Shown: positions 1 to 8,078 of the stretch, piece after piece
How positions within the stretch are numbered: the first letter of the stretch is position 1
How the letters are laid out: the number at the start of each line of letters is the position of its first letter
Origin: Curtobacterium sp. VKM Ac-1395
GTDB taxonomy: Bacteria; Actinomycetota; Actinomycetes; Actinomycetales; Microbacteriaceae
DNA: 64,000 bases
Assembly: GCF_015350975.1 (NCBI RefSeq)
Contig: NZ_JADKRX010000005.1
Span: 186,001-250,000, forward strand
Direction: 5' to 3'
Program-made: the position numbers and the translations under genes
Notes under the pieces: model-generated
What the model was told of the DNA's origin: nothing
What the model saw: only the letters and a program-made list of their open reading frames with translations
The model's database searches: none

Positions 1-516
1 CGTCAGGCCCAGAGCATCGTGAACTCGCAGTACCCGGGTGGCCAGTTCGAAGCCCCGACGCCCTCGGCCATCCGTGGCAACAGCATCACGCTGCCGAACG
101 TCGTCGGCCAGAGCGGTGACCAGGCTCGCGCGACGCTCGCCGGTGCCGGCTTCACCTACGTGGACGGCGGCACGCAGCCGGGTGGCGGCGCTCCTGGTTC
201 CGTCCTCTCGACCTCGCCCGGCGCTGGTTCGGCCCTCTCGAAGGGCTCGAGCGTGACGGTCTACACGTCCGACGGCTCGCAGGCCACGGTCCCCGACGTC
301 GGCGGCAAGTCGGTCGGCGGCGCTCGCTCGACGCTCTCGAATGCCGGCTTCGGCAACGTCGGGGTGTCCGAGCAGTTCGCGAAGGGCGACGGCAAGAACG
401 AGTGCCGCGTCGCGAGCTCGGACCCGGGCCCCGGCACCAACGCGTCGAAGGACACGGGCATCACCCTGCAGCTCTTCGGCAACAAGGACGGCAAGCCCGG
501 GAAGGGCTGCAAGTGA
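1..516 (+). CDS. ponA: PASTA-domain penicillin-binding protein, C-terminal end (5' partial)
   Basis: The reading frame is open from base 1, so the gene starts upstream of the window; only about 171 C-terminal residues are present. They contain two PASTA domains: one begins near ITLPNVVGQ and the other near ATVPDVGGK. Each has the usual run of a Val-Pro-Asn/Asp-Val motif, a helix with AxxxLxxAGF, and a DPGPG or SPGAG turn. PASTA repeats at a C-terminus after a Pro/Gly linker are typical of actinobacterial bifunctional penicillin-binding proteins, which polymerise and cross-link peptidoglycan outside the membrane. The catalytic domains are off-window, so a PASTA Ser/Thr kinase cannot be formally excluded. 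However, the GTGA overlap with a metallophosphoesterase matches the ponA2 gene order of mycobacteria and favours ponA. Confidence 0.8.
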   Translation, partial: RQAQSIVNSQYPGGQFEAPTPSAIRGNSITLPNVVGQSGDQARATLAGAGFTYVDGGTQPGGGAPGSVLSTSPGAGSALSKGSSVTVYTSDGSQATVPDVGGKSVGGARSTLSNAGFGNVGVSEQFAKGDGKNECRVASSDPGPGTNASKDTGITLQLFGNKDGKPGKGCK

Positions 517-1469
517 CGGCTGGCCGCGCCGGCCTGGGGGTCCTCGCGGCCGGCGCCGTCGTCGGTGCGGGCTCCGCGGCCTGGGGCGCGCTCGTCGAGC
601 GTCGGCGGTTCGGCATCCGGTGGGAGACCGTCCCGGTCCTGCCGCCGGGTGCTCGTGACGTGGTCGTCCTGCACCTCTCGGACATCCACATGGCCCCGTG
701 GCAGGCGGACAAGCAGCAGTGGCTGCGCGACCTCAGCCTGGTCGAGCCCGACTTCATCGTGAACACCGGCGACAACCTCGGACACGAGACCGCCAACACC
801 GCGGTGGAGTATGCGCTCGAGCCCTTCCGCGGCGTGCCCGGGGCGTTCGTCTACGGGTCGAACGACTTCTACGGCCCCTCCCCGCGCAACCCGCTGAAGT
901 ACTTCGGTGGCCCGAGTGCGATGCACGCCAAGGCCCGCGCGGTCGACCTCGACATCGAGCGGCAGACGGCGTTCTTCGAGTCGCTCGGCTGGCTCGACCT
1001 CAACGACAAGGCGCGAGCGATCGAGGTCCGCGGCTCGCGCTTCGAGCTCTTCGGCACCTCCGACGCCCACCGCGACTGGGACCGCCTCGACGTCCTCCCG
1101 ACGAACGTCGACGAGATGCGCGGCGAGGTCCCGTGGTCCGAGGACGAGGACGGCCCCGCGCCGGTCTCCATCGGCGTCACGCACGCGCCCTACCGCCGGG
1201 TCCTCGACGCCTTCGTCACGCAGGGTGCTGACGTCGTCTTCGCCGGGCACACCCACGGTGGACAGGTCGCGGTCCCCGGCGTCGGTGCGCTCGTCACGAA
1301 CAGCGACCTCCCCCGCCGGTACGCCAGCGGTCTGCACCAGTGGCAGAACCGGACGCACTGGGCATGGCTGAACGTGTCCGCCGGCCTCGGGACGTCGATC
1401 TACGCACCCGTGCGCTTCGCCGTCCGCCCCGAGGCCGTCGTGGTCACCCTGACTGCCCGGACCGCCTGA
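513..1469 (+). CDS. Membrane-anchored metallophosphoesterase
   Basis: Predicted protein of 318 residues. The GTG start overlaps the upstream stop codon (GTGA), implying translational coupling to the penicillin-binding protein gene. A hydrophobic Ala/Gly-rich segment at residues 6-27 should act as an N-terminal membrane anchor. The calcineurin-like metal-binding motifs follow in order: DIH (57-59), GDN (86-88), GSND (115-118, a variant of GNHD/E), a later THAPY histidine, and GHTHGG near residue 252. The family hydrolyses phosphodiesters or phosphomonoesters with two metal ions; the substrate is unknown. Its partner gene suggests a cell-envelope role. A longer frame opens upstream, but it would lie inside the PBP gene. 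Confidence 0.88.
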   Translation: MTAGRAGLGVLAAGAVVGAGSAAWGALVERRRFGIRWETVPVLPPGARDVVVLHLSDIHMAPWQADKQQWLRDLSLVEPDFIVNTGDNLGHETANTAVEYALEPFRGVPGAFVYGSNDFYGPSPRNPLKYFGGPSAMHAKARAVDLDIERQTAFFESLGWLDLNDKARAIEVRGSRFELFGTSDAHRDWDRLDVLPTNVDEMRGEVPWSEDEDGPAPVSIGVTHAPYRRVLDAFVTQGADVVFAGHTHGGQVAVPGVGALVTNSDLPRRYASGLHQWQNRTHWAWLNVSAGLGTSIYAPVRFAVRPEAVVVTLTARTA

Positions 1470-1522
1470 CCACGACGCGCCCGAGCGGTCGCCGCGTGGT
1501 CGTGAGCACGTCGATCATCCGC

Positions 1523-1528
1523 TAGACT
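1523..1528 (+). promoter_or_regulatory. -10 element of tRNA-Pro promoter
   Basis: TAGACT lies 35 nt before the mature tRNA 5' end, and no gene lies between them. The same hexamer precedes the SRP RNA gene in this window, which supports the call. No good -35 hexamer is visible. Confidence 0.45.
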
Positions 1529-1562
1529 TCATGGGTCGCTCCGCGGAGCGGCCAACACACCT

Positions 1563-1637
<75 letters not shown>

Positions 1638-1641
1638 ACGA

Positions 1642-1673
1642 GAAGGCCCGGGTCCATCAGGACCCGGGCCTTC
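1642..1673 (+). terminator. Hairpin terminator after tRNA-Pro
   Basis: A perfect 14-bp stem (1642-1655 with 1660-1673) closes a 4-nt loop five bases past the tRNA. There is no long U-tract, as is common in high-G+C actinobacteria. Confidence 0.7.
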
Positions 1674-1755
1674 GTGGTTCCGCACCCGGCACCGGCCGTG
1701 GCGACGGCCACGTAACTCGGTCTGCTCAGCGGAGCCGAGCCTCCCGGCCGACGAA

Positions 1756-1812
1756 CGAGGGAGCAGGAACCGTCGAGTCGGTCCACCGGACCCGACGGTT
1801 CCTGCTCCCTCG
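1756..1812 (-). terminator. Long hairpin between tRNA-Pro and the flavin monooxygenase
   Basis: A perfect 20-bp inverted repeat (1756-1775 with 1793-1812) has an additional GGTCC/GGACC pairing in its loop. It lies 29 nt past the stop of the minus-strand monooxygenase gene and probably terminates it. It could also stop transcription arriving from the tRNA side. Confidence 0.65.
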
Positions 1813-1841
1813 ACGTGCGCGGCGCGAGTGCCGCGCGTCCC

Positions 1842-2882
1842 CTACGCGACCGCGACCGAGCGCCGGACCAGGCGGCCGGCTGCGTGCAGCGACGCCACGA
1901 CGTCGAGCGCCTGGTGCCGGTACCGCGCCTGGGCGGCACCCGGTGCCACGATGACGCCGTTCGCCCCGGTGGACTCCACCAGCGCGTTGATCTTGTCGGC
2001 GACCTGGTCAGCCGTGCCGTACGCCTGACGCTCGGTGCGGGCAGCGATGAACCGGCGCTCGAGGTCACTGAACTGGTAGGCGCGGGCCTCGTCCATCGAG
2101 ACGGGCTCGGGCTTGATGCCCTGGCGCATCCGGATGAACGAGATCATGCCGGGGGCGGACTGCTCGTCGACGACGGCGGGGTCCTCGTCCGTGACGACCT
2201 GCACGCCGATGAGCGCGTTCGGCTCCGAGCGGAAGCGCGACGGCCGGAACGAGTCCCGGTAGAGCGCGAGCGCGGCCTCGGTGTTGTCGGAGGCGAAGTG
2301 GTGGGCGAACGCGAACGAGATGCCCAGCGCACCGGCGACCTGGGCGCTGTACCCGGAGGACCCGAGCAGCCAGAACTCCGGCACGTCGCCGTAGCCGGGC
2401 ACCGCGCGGATGCGGGACAGGGGGTTCTCGGCGTCCATGCCGGTGAAGAAGCCGATGAGGTCGGCGAGGCGCTCGGGGAAGTCGTCCACGTCGAGCCGGT
2501 CCGTGCGGCGGAGCGCCATCGCGGTCGCGCCGTCCGTGCCCGGGGCACGCCCGAGGCCGAGGTCGACGCGGTCGCCGTAGAGCGCCCGGAGCGTGCCGAA
2601 CTGCTCCGCGACGACGAGCGGCGCGTGGTTCGGCAGCATCACACCACCGGAGCCGATGCGGATCGTCTTCGTGGCGGCGCCCACGGCGCTCAGGAGGACG
2701 GCGGGGGCCGAGGAGGTGATCCCGGGCATGCCGTGGTGTTCGGCGACCCAGAAGCGCTCGTAGCCGAGGCCCTCGGCATGCACGGCCATGTCGATGGACC
2801 CCTGCAGGGCCTGGGTGTTGGACTGGCCGTACTCGCGGGTCGCCAGGTCGAGGACGGACAGGTGCAGGGAAGCGTCGCTCAT
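1842..2882 (-). CDS. LLM-class (luciferase-like) flavin-dependent oxidoreductase
   Basis: 346 residues, close to the usual size of MsnO8/YhbW-type luciferase-like monooxygenases. The N-terminal strand [12 protein letters not shown], the [11 protein letters not shown] segment, [15 protein letters not shown] and the [22 protein letters not shown] stretch are the family signatures of a single-domain TIM barrel that binds reduced FMN. The enzyme would oxidise a small organic substrate with O2, with flavin reduced by a separate reductase; the substrate cannot be deduced. It is monocistronic, flanked by hairpins on both sides. ATG start; no clear Shine-Dalgarno sequence is seen. Confidence 0.88.
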   Translation of the reverse strand: MSDASLHLSVLDLATREYGQSNTQALQGSIDMAVHAEGLGYERFWVAEHHGMPGITSSAPAVLLSAVGAATKTIRIGSGGVMLPNHAPLVVAEQFGTLRALYGDRVDLGLGRAPGTDGATAMALRRTDRLDVDDFPERLADLIGFFTGMDAENPLSRIRAVPGYGDVPEFWLLGSSGYSAQVAGALGISFAFAHHFASDNTEAALALYRDSFRPSRFRSEPNALIGVQVVTDEDPAVVDEQSAPGMISFIRMRQGIKPEPVSMDEARAYQFSDLERRFIAARTERQAYGTADQVADKINALVESTGANGVIVAPGAAQARYRHQALDVVASLHAAGRLVRRSVAVA

Positions 2883-2937
2883 GCAGGGTGGAACGCGCGC
2901 TGCGGCGCCGACATTCCGCGGCGGGCGCGCACGACGA

Positions 2938-2982
2938 CGGACGGGAGGCCCGGCACCGGTCCGGCACCGAGCCTCCCGTCCG
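2938..2982 (-). terminator. Recurrent GGACGGGAGGC hairpin after tdk
   Basis: Arms CGGACGGGAGGC (2938-2949) and GCCTCCCGTCCG (2971-2982) pair perfectly, 25 nt past the tdk stop. This is one of a family of near-identical hairpins at operon ends in this window. Confidence 0.7.
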
Positions 2983-3007
2983 GGACGTGGAGTCGTGGCG
3001 CGACCGG

Positions 3008-3640
3008 TCAGCCGAGGTCGCCGTCGAGGCGACCGCCCGACTCCGTGAGGTAGCAGTTGGCGCAGAGGGACTCGTACTCGACGTCGACGCCGTCGATGGC
3101 GACCTGCGAGCCGTCGAACACGAAGGCGCCGTCGACCTTGCGGGCGTTGAAGACCGCCTTGCGGCCGCAGCGGCAGATGGTCTTGAGCTCCTCGAGCGAG
3201 TGCGCGAGCTCCAGCAGGCGTCGGCTGCCCGGGAAGGCCTCGGTGCGGAAGTCCGTGCGGATGCCGTAGGCGATCACGGGGACGTCGTCGAGCACCGCGA
3301 TGCGCAGCAGGTCGTCGACCTGGTGCGGCGTGAGGAACTGGGCCTCGTCGACGAGCACGCAGCTCACCGGGCGGACCATGCCGTCGAGCTCGGCGGAGGC
3401 GGGATCGACGGCTCCGGCCGCGGCCACGGCGGTGCGGACGTCGTCCTCGGCGGCGAACACGACGTCGACCTGCCGCGTGACCCCGAGCCGGGAGACGATC
3501 TCACGGTCGCCCTTCGTGTCGACGCCGGGCTTGGCCAGGAGCACCCGCTGGCCGCGTTCCTCGTAGTTGTACGCAGCCTGCAGCAGGCCCGTGCTCTTGC
3601 CGCTGTTCATGGCCCCGTAGCGGAAGTAGAGCTTGGCCAC
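3008..3640 (-). CDS. tdk: Thymidine kinase
   Basis: 210 residues. Phosphorylates thymidine with ATP in the dTTP salvage pathway in the cytosol. The type II (bacterial/eukaryotic cytosolic) family is shown by the P-loop GAMNSGKST at residues 9-17, the DEAQF motif (Walker B and catalytic Glu), and two cysteine pairs (CRC and CANC) that form the lasso-domain zinc site. The GTG start shares one base with the stop of the upstream response-regulator gene (TAGTG), so the two are translationally coupled. Co-transcription with a two-component system is odd for a salvage enzyme. A longer open frame upstream overlaps the regulator and lacks family similarity, so it was not used. Confidence 0.95.
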   Translation of the reverse strand: MAKLYFRYGAMNSGKSTGLLQAAYNYEERGQRVLLAKPGVDTKGDREIVSRLGVTRQVDVVFAAEDDVRTAVAAAGAVDPASAELDGMVRPVSCVLVDEAQFLTPHQVDDLLRIAVLDDVPVIAYGIRTDFRTEAFPGSRRLLELAHSLEELKTICRCGRKAVFNARKVDGAFVFDGSQVAIDGVDVEYESLCANCYLTESGGRLDGDLG

Positions 3641-4341
3641 TAGGAGAGGAAGCCGTCCTCCGCCGCACGACGGATCAGGTCGGACTTCTTCGACGCCGGA
3701 CGACCGACCTTGGCGTACTTCTCGCGCACGCGGCGCAGGTAGGTCTTGGCGGTCTCGTACTGCACGTTCATCTGCGCGGCGACCTCGTTCGTGGAGTACC
3801 CGGACACGTAGAGCCGCAGGGCTTCTTCTTCGCCGTGGCTGAGCTTGGGTCGCTGGTGCGCCGTCGCACCGGTCGGCAGCGGACGCCACTCGCGCTGCGG
3901 CGGGGTCTCGCGGGCGACGCCCATGACGTCACGGGCGACGTCCATGACCTCGCGCATCGGCAGCGACTTCGACAGGAACGCCGAGGCGCCGGCGGCGAGG
4001 GCTCGGTCGCGGGACTCGCGGGTGTCGAGGCTCGAGAGCACGACGACCTTCGCGCCGGCGGCACGGCAGGTGCGCACGCGGGCTTCGATCGAGACGGGTT
4101 CCTTGAGCTGGAAGTCGAGGAACACCAGGTCGGTCGGGAAGCTGTCGCTGTGGACCATCTCGAGCCAGGTGTGCGCGGTGAGGGCCAGGTCGAAGTCGAA
4201 GGCGTTCACGGCGATCCAGCTGGAGAGGCTGTCGAGCAGGACCTCGTGGTCGTCGAGGATGGCCAGTCGTACACGGCGCGATCCGGGGTTCGGCAGGGCT
4301 GGCATGCCCTCCGAGAGCCTGTTCGGGTCAGTGCTGGTCAT
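3640..4341 (-). CDS. NarL/FixJ-type response regulator
   Basis: 233 residues. The receiver domain has the acidic pair D30/D31, the phosphoacceptor D76 (in LVFLDFQL) and the conserved K125 (in FLSKSLP). A C-terminal LuxR-type helix-turn-helix (about 165-215) contains LSHGEEEALRLYVSGYS and ETAKTYLRRVREKY. The protein binds DNA after phosphorylation, most likely by the histidine kinase encoded two genes upstream. Its start overlaps the preceding gene by 14 nt and its stop shares a base with the tdk start, giving a four-gene coupled operon. Confidence 0.92.
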   Translation of the reverse strand: MTSTDPNRLSEGMPALPNPGSRRVRLAILDDHEVLLDSLSSWIAVNAFDFDLALTAHTWLEMVHSDSFPTDLVFLDFQLKEPVSIEARVRTCRAAGAKVVVLSSLDTRESRDRALAAGASAFLSKSLPMREVMDVARDVMGVARETPPQREWRPLPTGATAHQRPKLSHGEEEALRLYVSGYSTNEVAAQMNVQYETAKTYLRRVREKYAKVGRPASKKSDLIRRAAEDGFLS

Positions 4342-5461
4342 AGGAGAACCTTAATGCGAGGGCGGACGGACGGACGGCGACGTCGAGGTCCGGGAACGTC
4401 ACGCGGAGGACGGCGAGGTAGGGGTCGAAGGCACGGTGGATGCCGACGTCGGAGTCGGCCACCACGGCCTCGAACGTGACGTCGACACGGTCGTCGGGTC
4501 GGCGCGCGACCGTGGCGTGGAAGCCGGCCGGATCGACGGTGGAGGCTCGGAGCACGGCACGCAGGAACGTCCGGACGACGGTGCGCTGGTCGGCGTCGAG
4601 CGCGGCGATGAGCCCGTCGGGGTCGTTGATCGTGGCCGCTGCCCCGCCCTCGGCGCGGACCGCCTGCTGCAGCCAGGTGCGGTCGGCGTCGGCGACCATC
4701 ACGCGGCGGATGCCGTCGGCGATCGAGCGCGCTCGGGCCCGGTCGGCGTCGGTGATCGTCTCGCGGGTGCGGAGCTCGGCGAAGAACGGCGCGACGTCCT
4801 CGGCGAGGATCGAGGAGCGGTCCTGCTGGACGCTCTCCGCGATGCCGTCGCGCTCGGCACGCTCGACGGAGTACGACCCCGCGCGGATCTGCACGCGTTC
4901 GGCGAGGCCTGCGAACGTCCACGCGAAGACCACGGCGGCGACGGTCAGCACGAGGGTCGGGGCGGCGGCCAGGAACGCCGACACCGCGACGGGCACCGCG
5001 TGCGGGAAGACGGTCGCCGCGACACCCCAGGTCACGGCGTCGACGGCGGCGAGCACCACGCCGCCCACGACGAGGTCGAGCCACGGCCGGTACGGCGCGA
5101 CCATCACGATCCCGGTGGCGGTCAGCAGGGACATGAAGTCGTTCAGCGCGTTGCGGTCGGGGCCCCACTGCGCGGCGACGCTCGCGACGACGGCGGTGCC
5201 GAGCAGCGCGACGTGTGCGACGAAGGCCCAGCGCGGGAACGGCGCGCGGAAGGGACTGGACGCGACGATCACGACGGCGGTGGACGCCGCGACCAGGAGC
5301 ACCGCGACGGCGCTGAGGGTGGGACTGCCGAGGACGTCACGGTCGAAGACCGACACGACGATCGCCCAGAGCACCCCCACGGCACCGAGGACGACGGCGA
5401 GTGGCCGCGACCCCATCGCGCCGAGCGGGTCGTACTGCTGCGCGGTCCTGGTGCCCCTCAC
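4328..5461 (-). CDS. Membrane protein resembling a degenerate sensor kinase
   Basis: 377 residues. The GTG start overlaps the upstream kinase stop (GTGA); the frame extends further upstream but would lie inside the kinase gene. The N-terminal half has about six hydrophobic segments. After residue 200 comes a soluble region: an ERVQIRAGSYSVERAERDG linker, a predicted helical pair, and a C-terminal alpha/beta region. The layout resembles the adjacent kinase (membrane domain, dimerisation helices, ATPase-like fold), but I see no H-box histidine and no N, G1 or G2 box. I infer a kinase-like accessory or signal-sensing subunit without catalytic activity. It could instead be a lineage-specific membrane protein of unrelated function. 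Confidence 0.7.
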   Translation of the reverse strand: MRGTRTAQQYDPLGAMGSRPLAVVLGAVGVLWAIVVSVFDRDVLGSPTLSAVAVLLVAASTAVVIVASSPFRAPFPRWAFVAHVALLGTAVVASVAAQWGPDRNALNDFMSLLTATGIVMVAPYRPWLDLVVGGVVLAAVDAVTWGVAATVFPHAVPVAVSAFLAAAPTLVLTVAAVVFAWTFAGLAERVQIRAGSYSVERAERDGIAESVQQDRSSILAEDVAPFFAELRTRETITDADRARARSIADGIRRVMVADADRTWLQQAVRAEGGAAATINDPDGLIAALDADQRTVVRTFLRAVLRASTVDPAGFHATVARRPDDRVDVTFEAVVADSDVGIHRAFDPYLAVLRVTFPDLDVAVRPSALALRFSYDQH

Positions 5462-6687
5462 GCGGACTCCTGCAGGCCGTCGGTGTCGCCGTGGCCGATG
5501 ACCCGCACGGGACTCGGGGCAGTGGCGTACGGCACGGACATCATCACGCTCGTGCCGCTGCCGGGCGACGTCCACACCTGGACGTCACCGCCGACACGAC
5601 CGATGCGCTCGCGCACGGAGTTGCGCAGGCCCATCCGGTCGGCGCCGGTCTGCTGCTCGTCGAAGCCGCGGCCGTCGTCGACGACCATCACGGTGCAGGC
5701 GGCGCCGTCGTCGAACACGCTCACCTCAGCGGAGTCGGTGCCGGCGTGCTTCCGGACGTTCGCCAGGCAGGCACCGACCGCCCGGACGAGCGCGGTCAGG
5801 GACGGGGACTCGAGTCGGGCGAGCGCGGCGGGGTCCCCCGTGACCAGGACGTGCAGCCCCTCGGCCCGGTGTTCCTCGACCACGTGTTCGAAGGCGTCGA
5901 CCGCGGCGCTGTCACCGGTGTCGTGCTGCTCGCTCGCCAACCAGGCCCTGCCGGTGAGCATCGCGAAGTCGGCGTCCACCGTCCGGGCCAGCTGCTCGTC
6001 CATCGGGCCGTCGGGCGCGAGGGCGATCGCCCCCAGGTGGTTCAGGACGGTGTCGTGCAGGATCGCGGAGGCCTCGGACTCGACGCCGGCGCGGTACGCG
6101 GACACGCGCTCCTCGCGCGCGGAACGCAGGAGCTCGGGCTGGACGCGCTGCGACCGGGCGGTGCTGCGTCCGCCGACCAGGACGATGCCGGCGACGAACG
6201 CCAGCGTCATCCACGCGAGCACGAGCGGGTGTCCGGGCCCGCCGGTCTGCGCGCTGGCGATGCCCGTCGCGATCCGCCCGACGGCGAACCCGCCGACGGA
6301 CCACAGGACCACACGACCGGGGACCGCACCGGCGCCGCCGACCAACACGAGCGGCACGACCACGAGCGAGAGCAGGTACGACGTCACCCACGGCACCGCG
6401 ATGTCCCGCTGCACGACGACCGAGAACCACCAGACGCAGACCCCGCCGACGAGCAGGAAGGCGATCGCGGAGCGCCACGTGCCGAACTGCACGTGGACGC
6501 CGATCATCCCGAGCATCGGCAGCAGGGCGACCAGTGCTCCCACCACCCGCACGTCGGTGTCGGTCAGGACGAAGAGCAGGAGCGTCACCGCGGCGGCCAG
6601 CAGCGACCCGACCGCGGCGGCGTGGAAGGCCCGCACGGTCGACCACGCGTTCACTCGCGGAGCGAGATGCGTGGGGATGCCGAGCAC
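5458..6687 (-). CDS. NarL-family sensor histidine kinase
   Basis: 409 residues, starting at a GTG with a strong AAGGAG seven bases upstream; a slightly longer frame lacks such a site. The N-terminal half has about six membrane segments. The dimerisation helix carries ILHDTVLNHL, the HisKA_3-like phosphoacceptor region. The C-terminal HATPase shows the N-box region LANVRKHAG, the G1 box DDGRGFD, and MGLRNSVRERI followed by GSGTSV. The enzyme should autophosphorylate and pass phosphate to the NarL-type regulator in the same operon (kinase, kinase-like protein, regulator, tdk). The input signal is unknown. Confidence 0.9.
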   Translation of the reverse strand: MLGIPTHLAPRVNAWSTVRAFHAAAVGSLLAAAVTLLLFVLTDTDVRVVGALVALLPMLGMIGVHVQFGTWRSAIAFLLVGGVCVWWFSVVVQRDIAVPWVTSYLLSLVVVPLVLVGGAGAVPGRVVLWSVGGFAVGRIATGIASAQTGGPGHPLVLAWMTLAFVAGIVLVGGRSTARSQRVQPELLRSAREERVSAYRAGVESEASAILHDTVLNHLGAIALAPDGPMDEQLARTVDADFAMLTGRAWLASEQHDTGDSAAVDAFEHVVEEHRAEGLHVLVTGDPAALARLESPSLTALVRAVGACLANVRKHAGTDSAEVSVFDDGAACTVMVVDDGRGFDEQQTGADRMGLRNSVRERIGRVGGDVQVWTSPGSGTSVMMSVPYATAPSPVRVIGHGDTDGLQESA

Positions 6688-6787
6688 GGTGCGTCTCCTT
6701 CCGGGAGCCAGGGAGCGCCGCCCACGATCCAACCACCATCGACGCGGTCGTGTACCCCGGATCGGGTACCGGATGACGACTGCTTCG

Positions 6788-6793
6788 ATGATA
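6788..6793 (-). promoter_or_regulatory. Possible -10 element for the sensor kinase-tdk operon
   Basis: TATCAT on the minus strand matches the -10 consensus at 5 of 6 bases, about 100 nt before the kinase start, in a stretch otherwise free of genes. The -35 is poor, so this is tentative. Confidence 0.3.
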
Positions 6794-6855
6794 GCGGCAG
6801 GGGTCTGACGTTCGATGTCCCCCGAAGGTGTGCTGGACTGCGCTCCGGACCGGCG

Positions 6856-7992
6856 TCAGAACAGCGTCGGCACGCCGTTCGAGATCCCGGTGCGGCGGCG
6901 GTCCCACCCGGGGTCGGCACGCTTCAGCGGTGAGACGCCGGCCTCCCGGTCGCTGCCGGGGCCCTCGACGCCGAGCGCGACCGGTCGGACGTCCGTCGGG
7001 CCGTCGGAGAACCCCATGGAGCCCGTCGCCGGGTCCACCCGGCCGAGTCCGACGCCGTGTGCCCGCATGATCGGGGGGATGCGCTCGGCGAGCCACCGGC
7101 GGTAGTCCTTCGGCGCGTACGTGTTGTCGAGGTACATCGCGCGGTAGCGGGGCACGAGGTCCGGGTGCGTGCGCGCCAGCCACTCCATGTACCAGGGCTT
7201 GACGCCTGGCTTCAGGTGCAGGGCCGAGTACATCAGGCTCGTGGCACCGGCCGCCGCCGCGCGACCGATCGCGTCGTCGAGGTGGGCGATGGTGTCCGTG
7301 ACGTACGGCAGCACGGGCATCAGGAACACCGAGCACGGCAGGCCGGCGTCGACCACTGCACGGACCGTCGCGAGGCGCGCCGAGGTCGTCGGGGTGCCCG
7401 GCTCGACGGACTGCTGCAGGTCGTCGTCGTACACGGCGATGGACATCGCCACGTCGACCGGCACGGTGCGCGCGGCCTCGACCAGGAGCGGGATGTCCCG
7501 ACGGAGCAGCGTGCCCTTCGTCAGGATGCTGAACGGGGTGCCGGACTCGGCCAGGGCCTCGATGATGCCGGGCATCAAGCGGTACCGGCCCTCGGCCCGC
7601 TGGTAGGGGTCGGTGTTGGTGCCGAGCGCGACCGGGTGGCGGTCCCAGCTCGGCTTCGCCAGTTCACGACGCAGGACCTCGGCGACGTTGGTCTTCACGA
7701 CGATCTGCTGGTCGAAGTCGGCGCCGGCGTCGAACTCCAGGTACGTGTGCGTGGGCCGGGCGAAGCAGTACACGCAGGCGTGGCTGCAGCCGCGGTAGGG
7801 GTTGATCGTCATCCCCCAGGTGTCCCCCTGCACCCCGTTGACCCGGTTCAGTGCGGACTTCGCCAGGACCTCGTGGAAGGTGACCCCCGCGAACTCCGGC
7901 GTCGTGACGCTCCGCACGAACCCGCTGTTCGACTCGAGCCCCGGCAGGGCGTCACTGAGCGACGCGTCGATCGCCTGCCCGTTCCATCGCAT
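6856..7992 (-). CDS. Rv2578c-like radical SAM protein (spore photoproduct lyase-related)
   Basis: 378 residues from the ATG that begins MRWNGQAID. The [4Fe-4S]-binding motif is CSHACVYC in NPYRGCSHACVYCFARPTH, the signature of the Rv2578c/SplB-like radical SAM group. It is followed by GTNTDPYQRAEG, a conserved LTKGTLLRRD strand and KPWYMEWLARTHPDL. Members cleave S-adenosylmethionine to make a 5'-deoxyadenosyl radical; the target of this actinobacterial group is unknown. An alternative ATG 16 nt upstream lies inside a perfect LexA box, so it is probably not used. The SOS box suggests induction by DNA damage, which fits a repair-like role. Confidence 0.9.
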   Translation of the reverse strand: MRWNGQAIDASLSDALPGLESNSGFVRSVTTPEFAGVTFHEVLAKSALNRVNGVQGDTWGMTINPYRGCSHACVYCFARPTHTYLEFDAGADFDQQIVVKTNVAEVLRRELAKPSWDRHPVALGTNTDPYQRAEGRYRLMPGIIEALAESGTPFSILTKGTLLRRDIPLLVEAARTVPVDVAMSIAVYDDDLQQSVEPGTPTTSARLATVRAVVDAGLPCSVFLMPVLPYVTDTIAHLDDAIGRAAAAGATSLMYSALHLKPGVKPWYMEWLARTHPDLVPRYRAMYLDNTYAPKDYRRWLAERIPPIMRAHGVGLGRVDPATGSMGFSDGPTDVRPVALGVEGPGSDREAGVSPLKRADPGWDRRRTGISNGVPTLF

Positions 7993-8000
7993 GGCGCCAT

Positions 8001-8016
8001 TCGAACACACGTTCGA
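8001..8016 (-). promoter_or_regulatory. LexA (SOS) box
   Basis: TCGAACGTGTGTTCGA on the minus strand is a perfect match to the actinobacterial SOS operator TCGAAC-N4-GTTCGA. It ends 8 bases before the radical SAM start codon. A TCGAAT hexamer that overlaps the box lies exactly 6 nt before the ATG. It could be the -10 of a leaderless promoter that LexA would block directly. Confidence 0.85.
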
Positions 8017-8020
8017 ACGC

Positions 8021-8060
8021 GGCGCAACCCGAGGCGGGTCAGCGCAACCCGGAGCGGGTC
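8021..8060. repeat. Two 20-nt imperfect tandem repeats
   Basis: GGCGCAACCCGAGGCGGGTC is followed directly by AGCGCAACCCGGAGCGGGTC. Each unit also holds an inverted ACCCG...CGGGT. They lie between mqo and the radical SAM gene and may terminate or insulate. Confidence 0.4.
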
Positions 8061-8078
8061 AGGGCACGCCGGGACCCG

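Noticed and set aside
4436..6808. Long antisense frames across the sensor kinase genes
   Set aside because: They are shadow frames with biased composition and no recognisable motif. The opposite strand encodes clear kinase and regulator domains with coupled starts.
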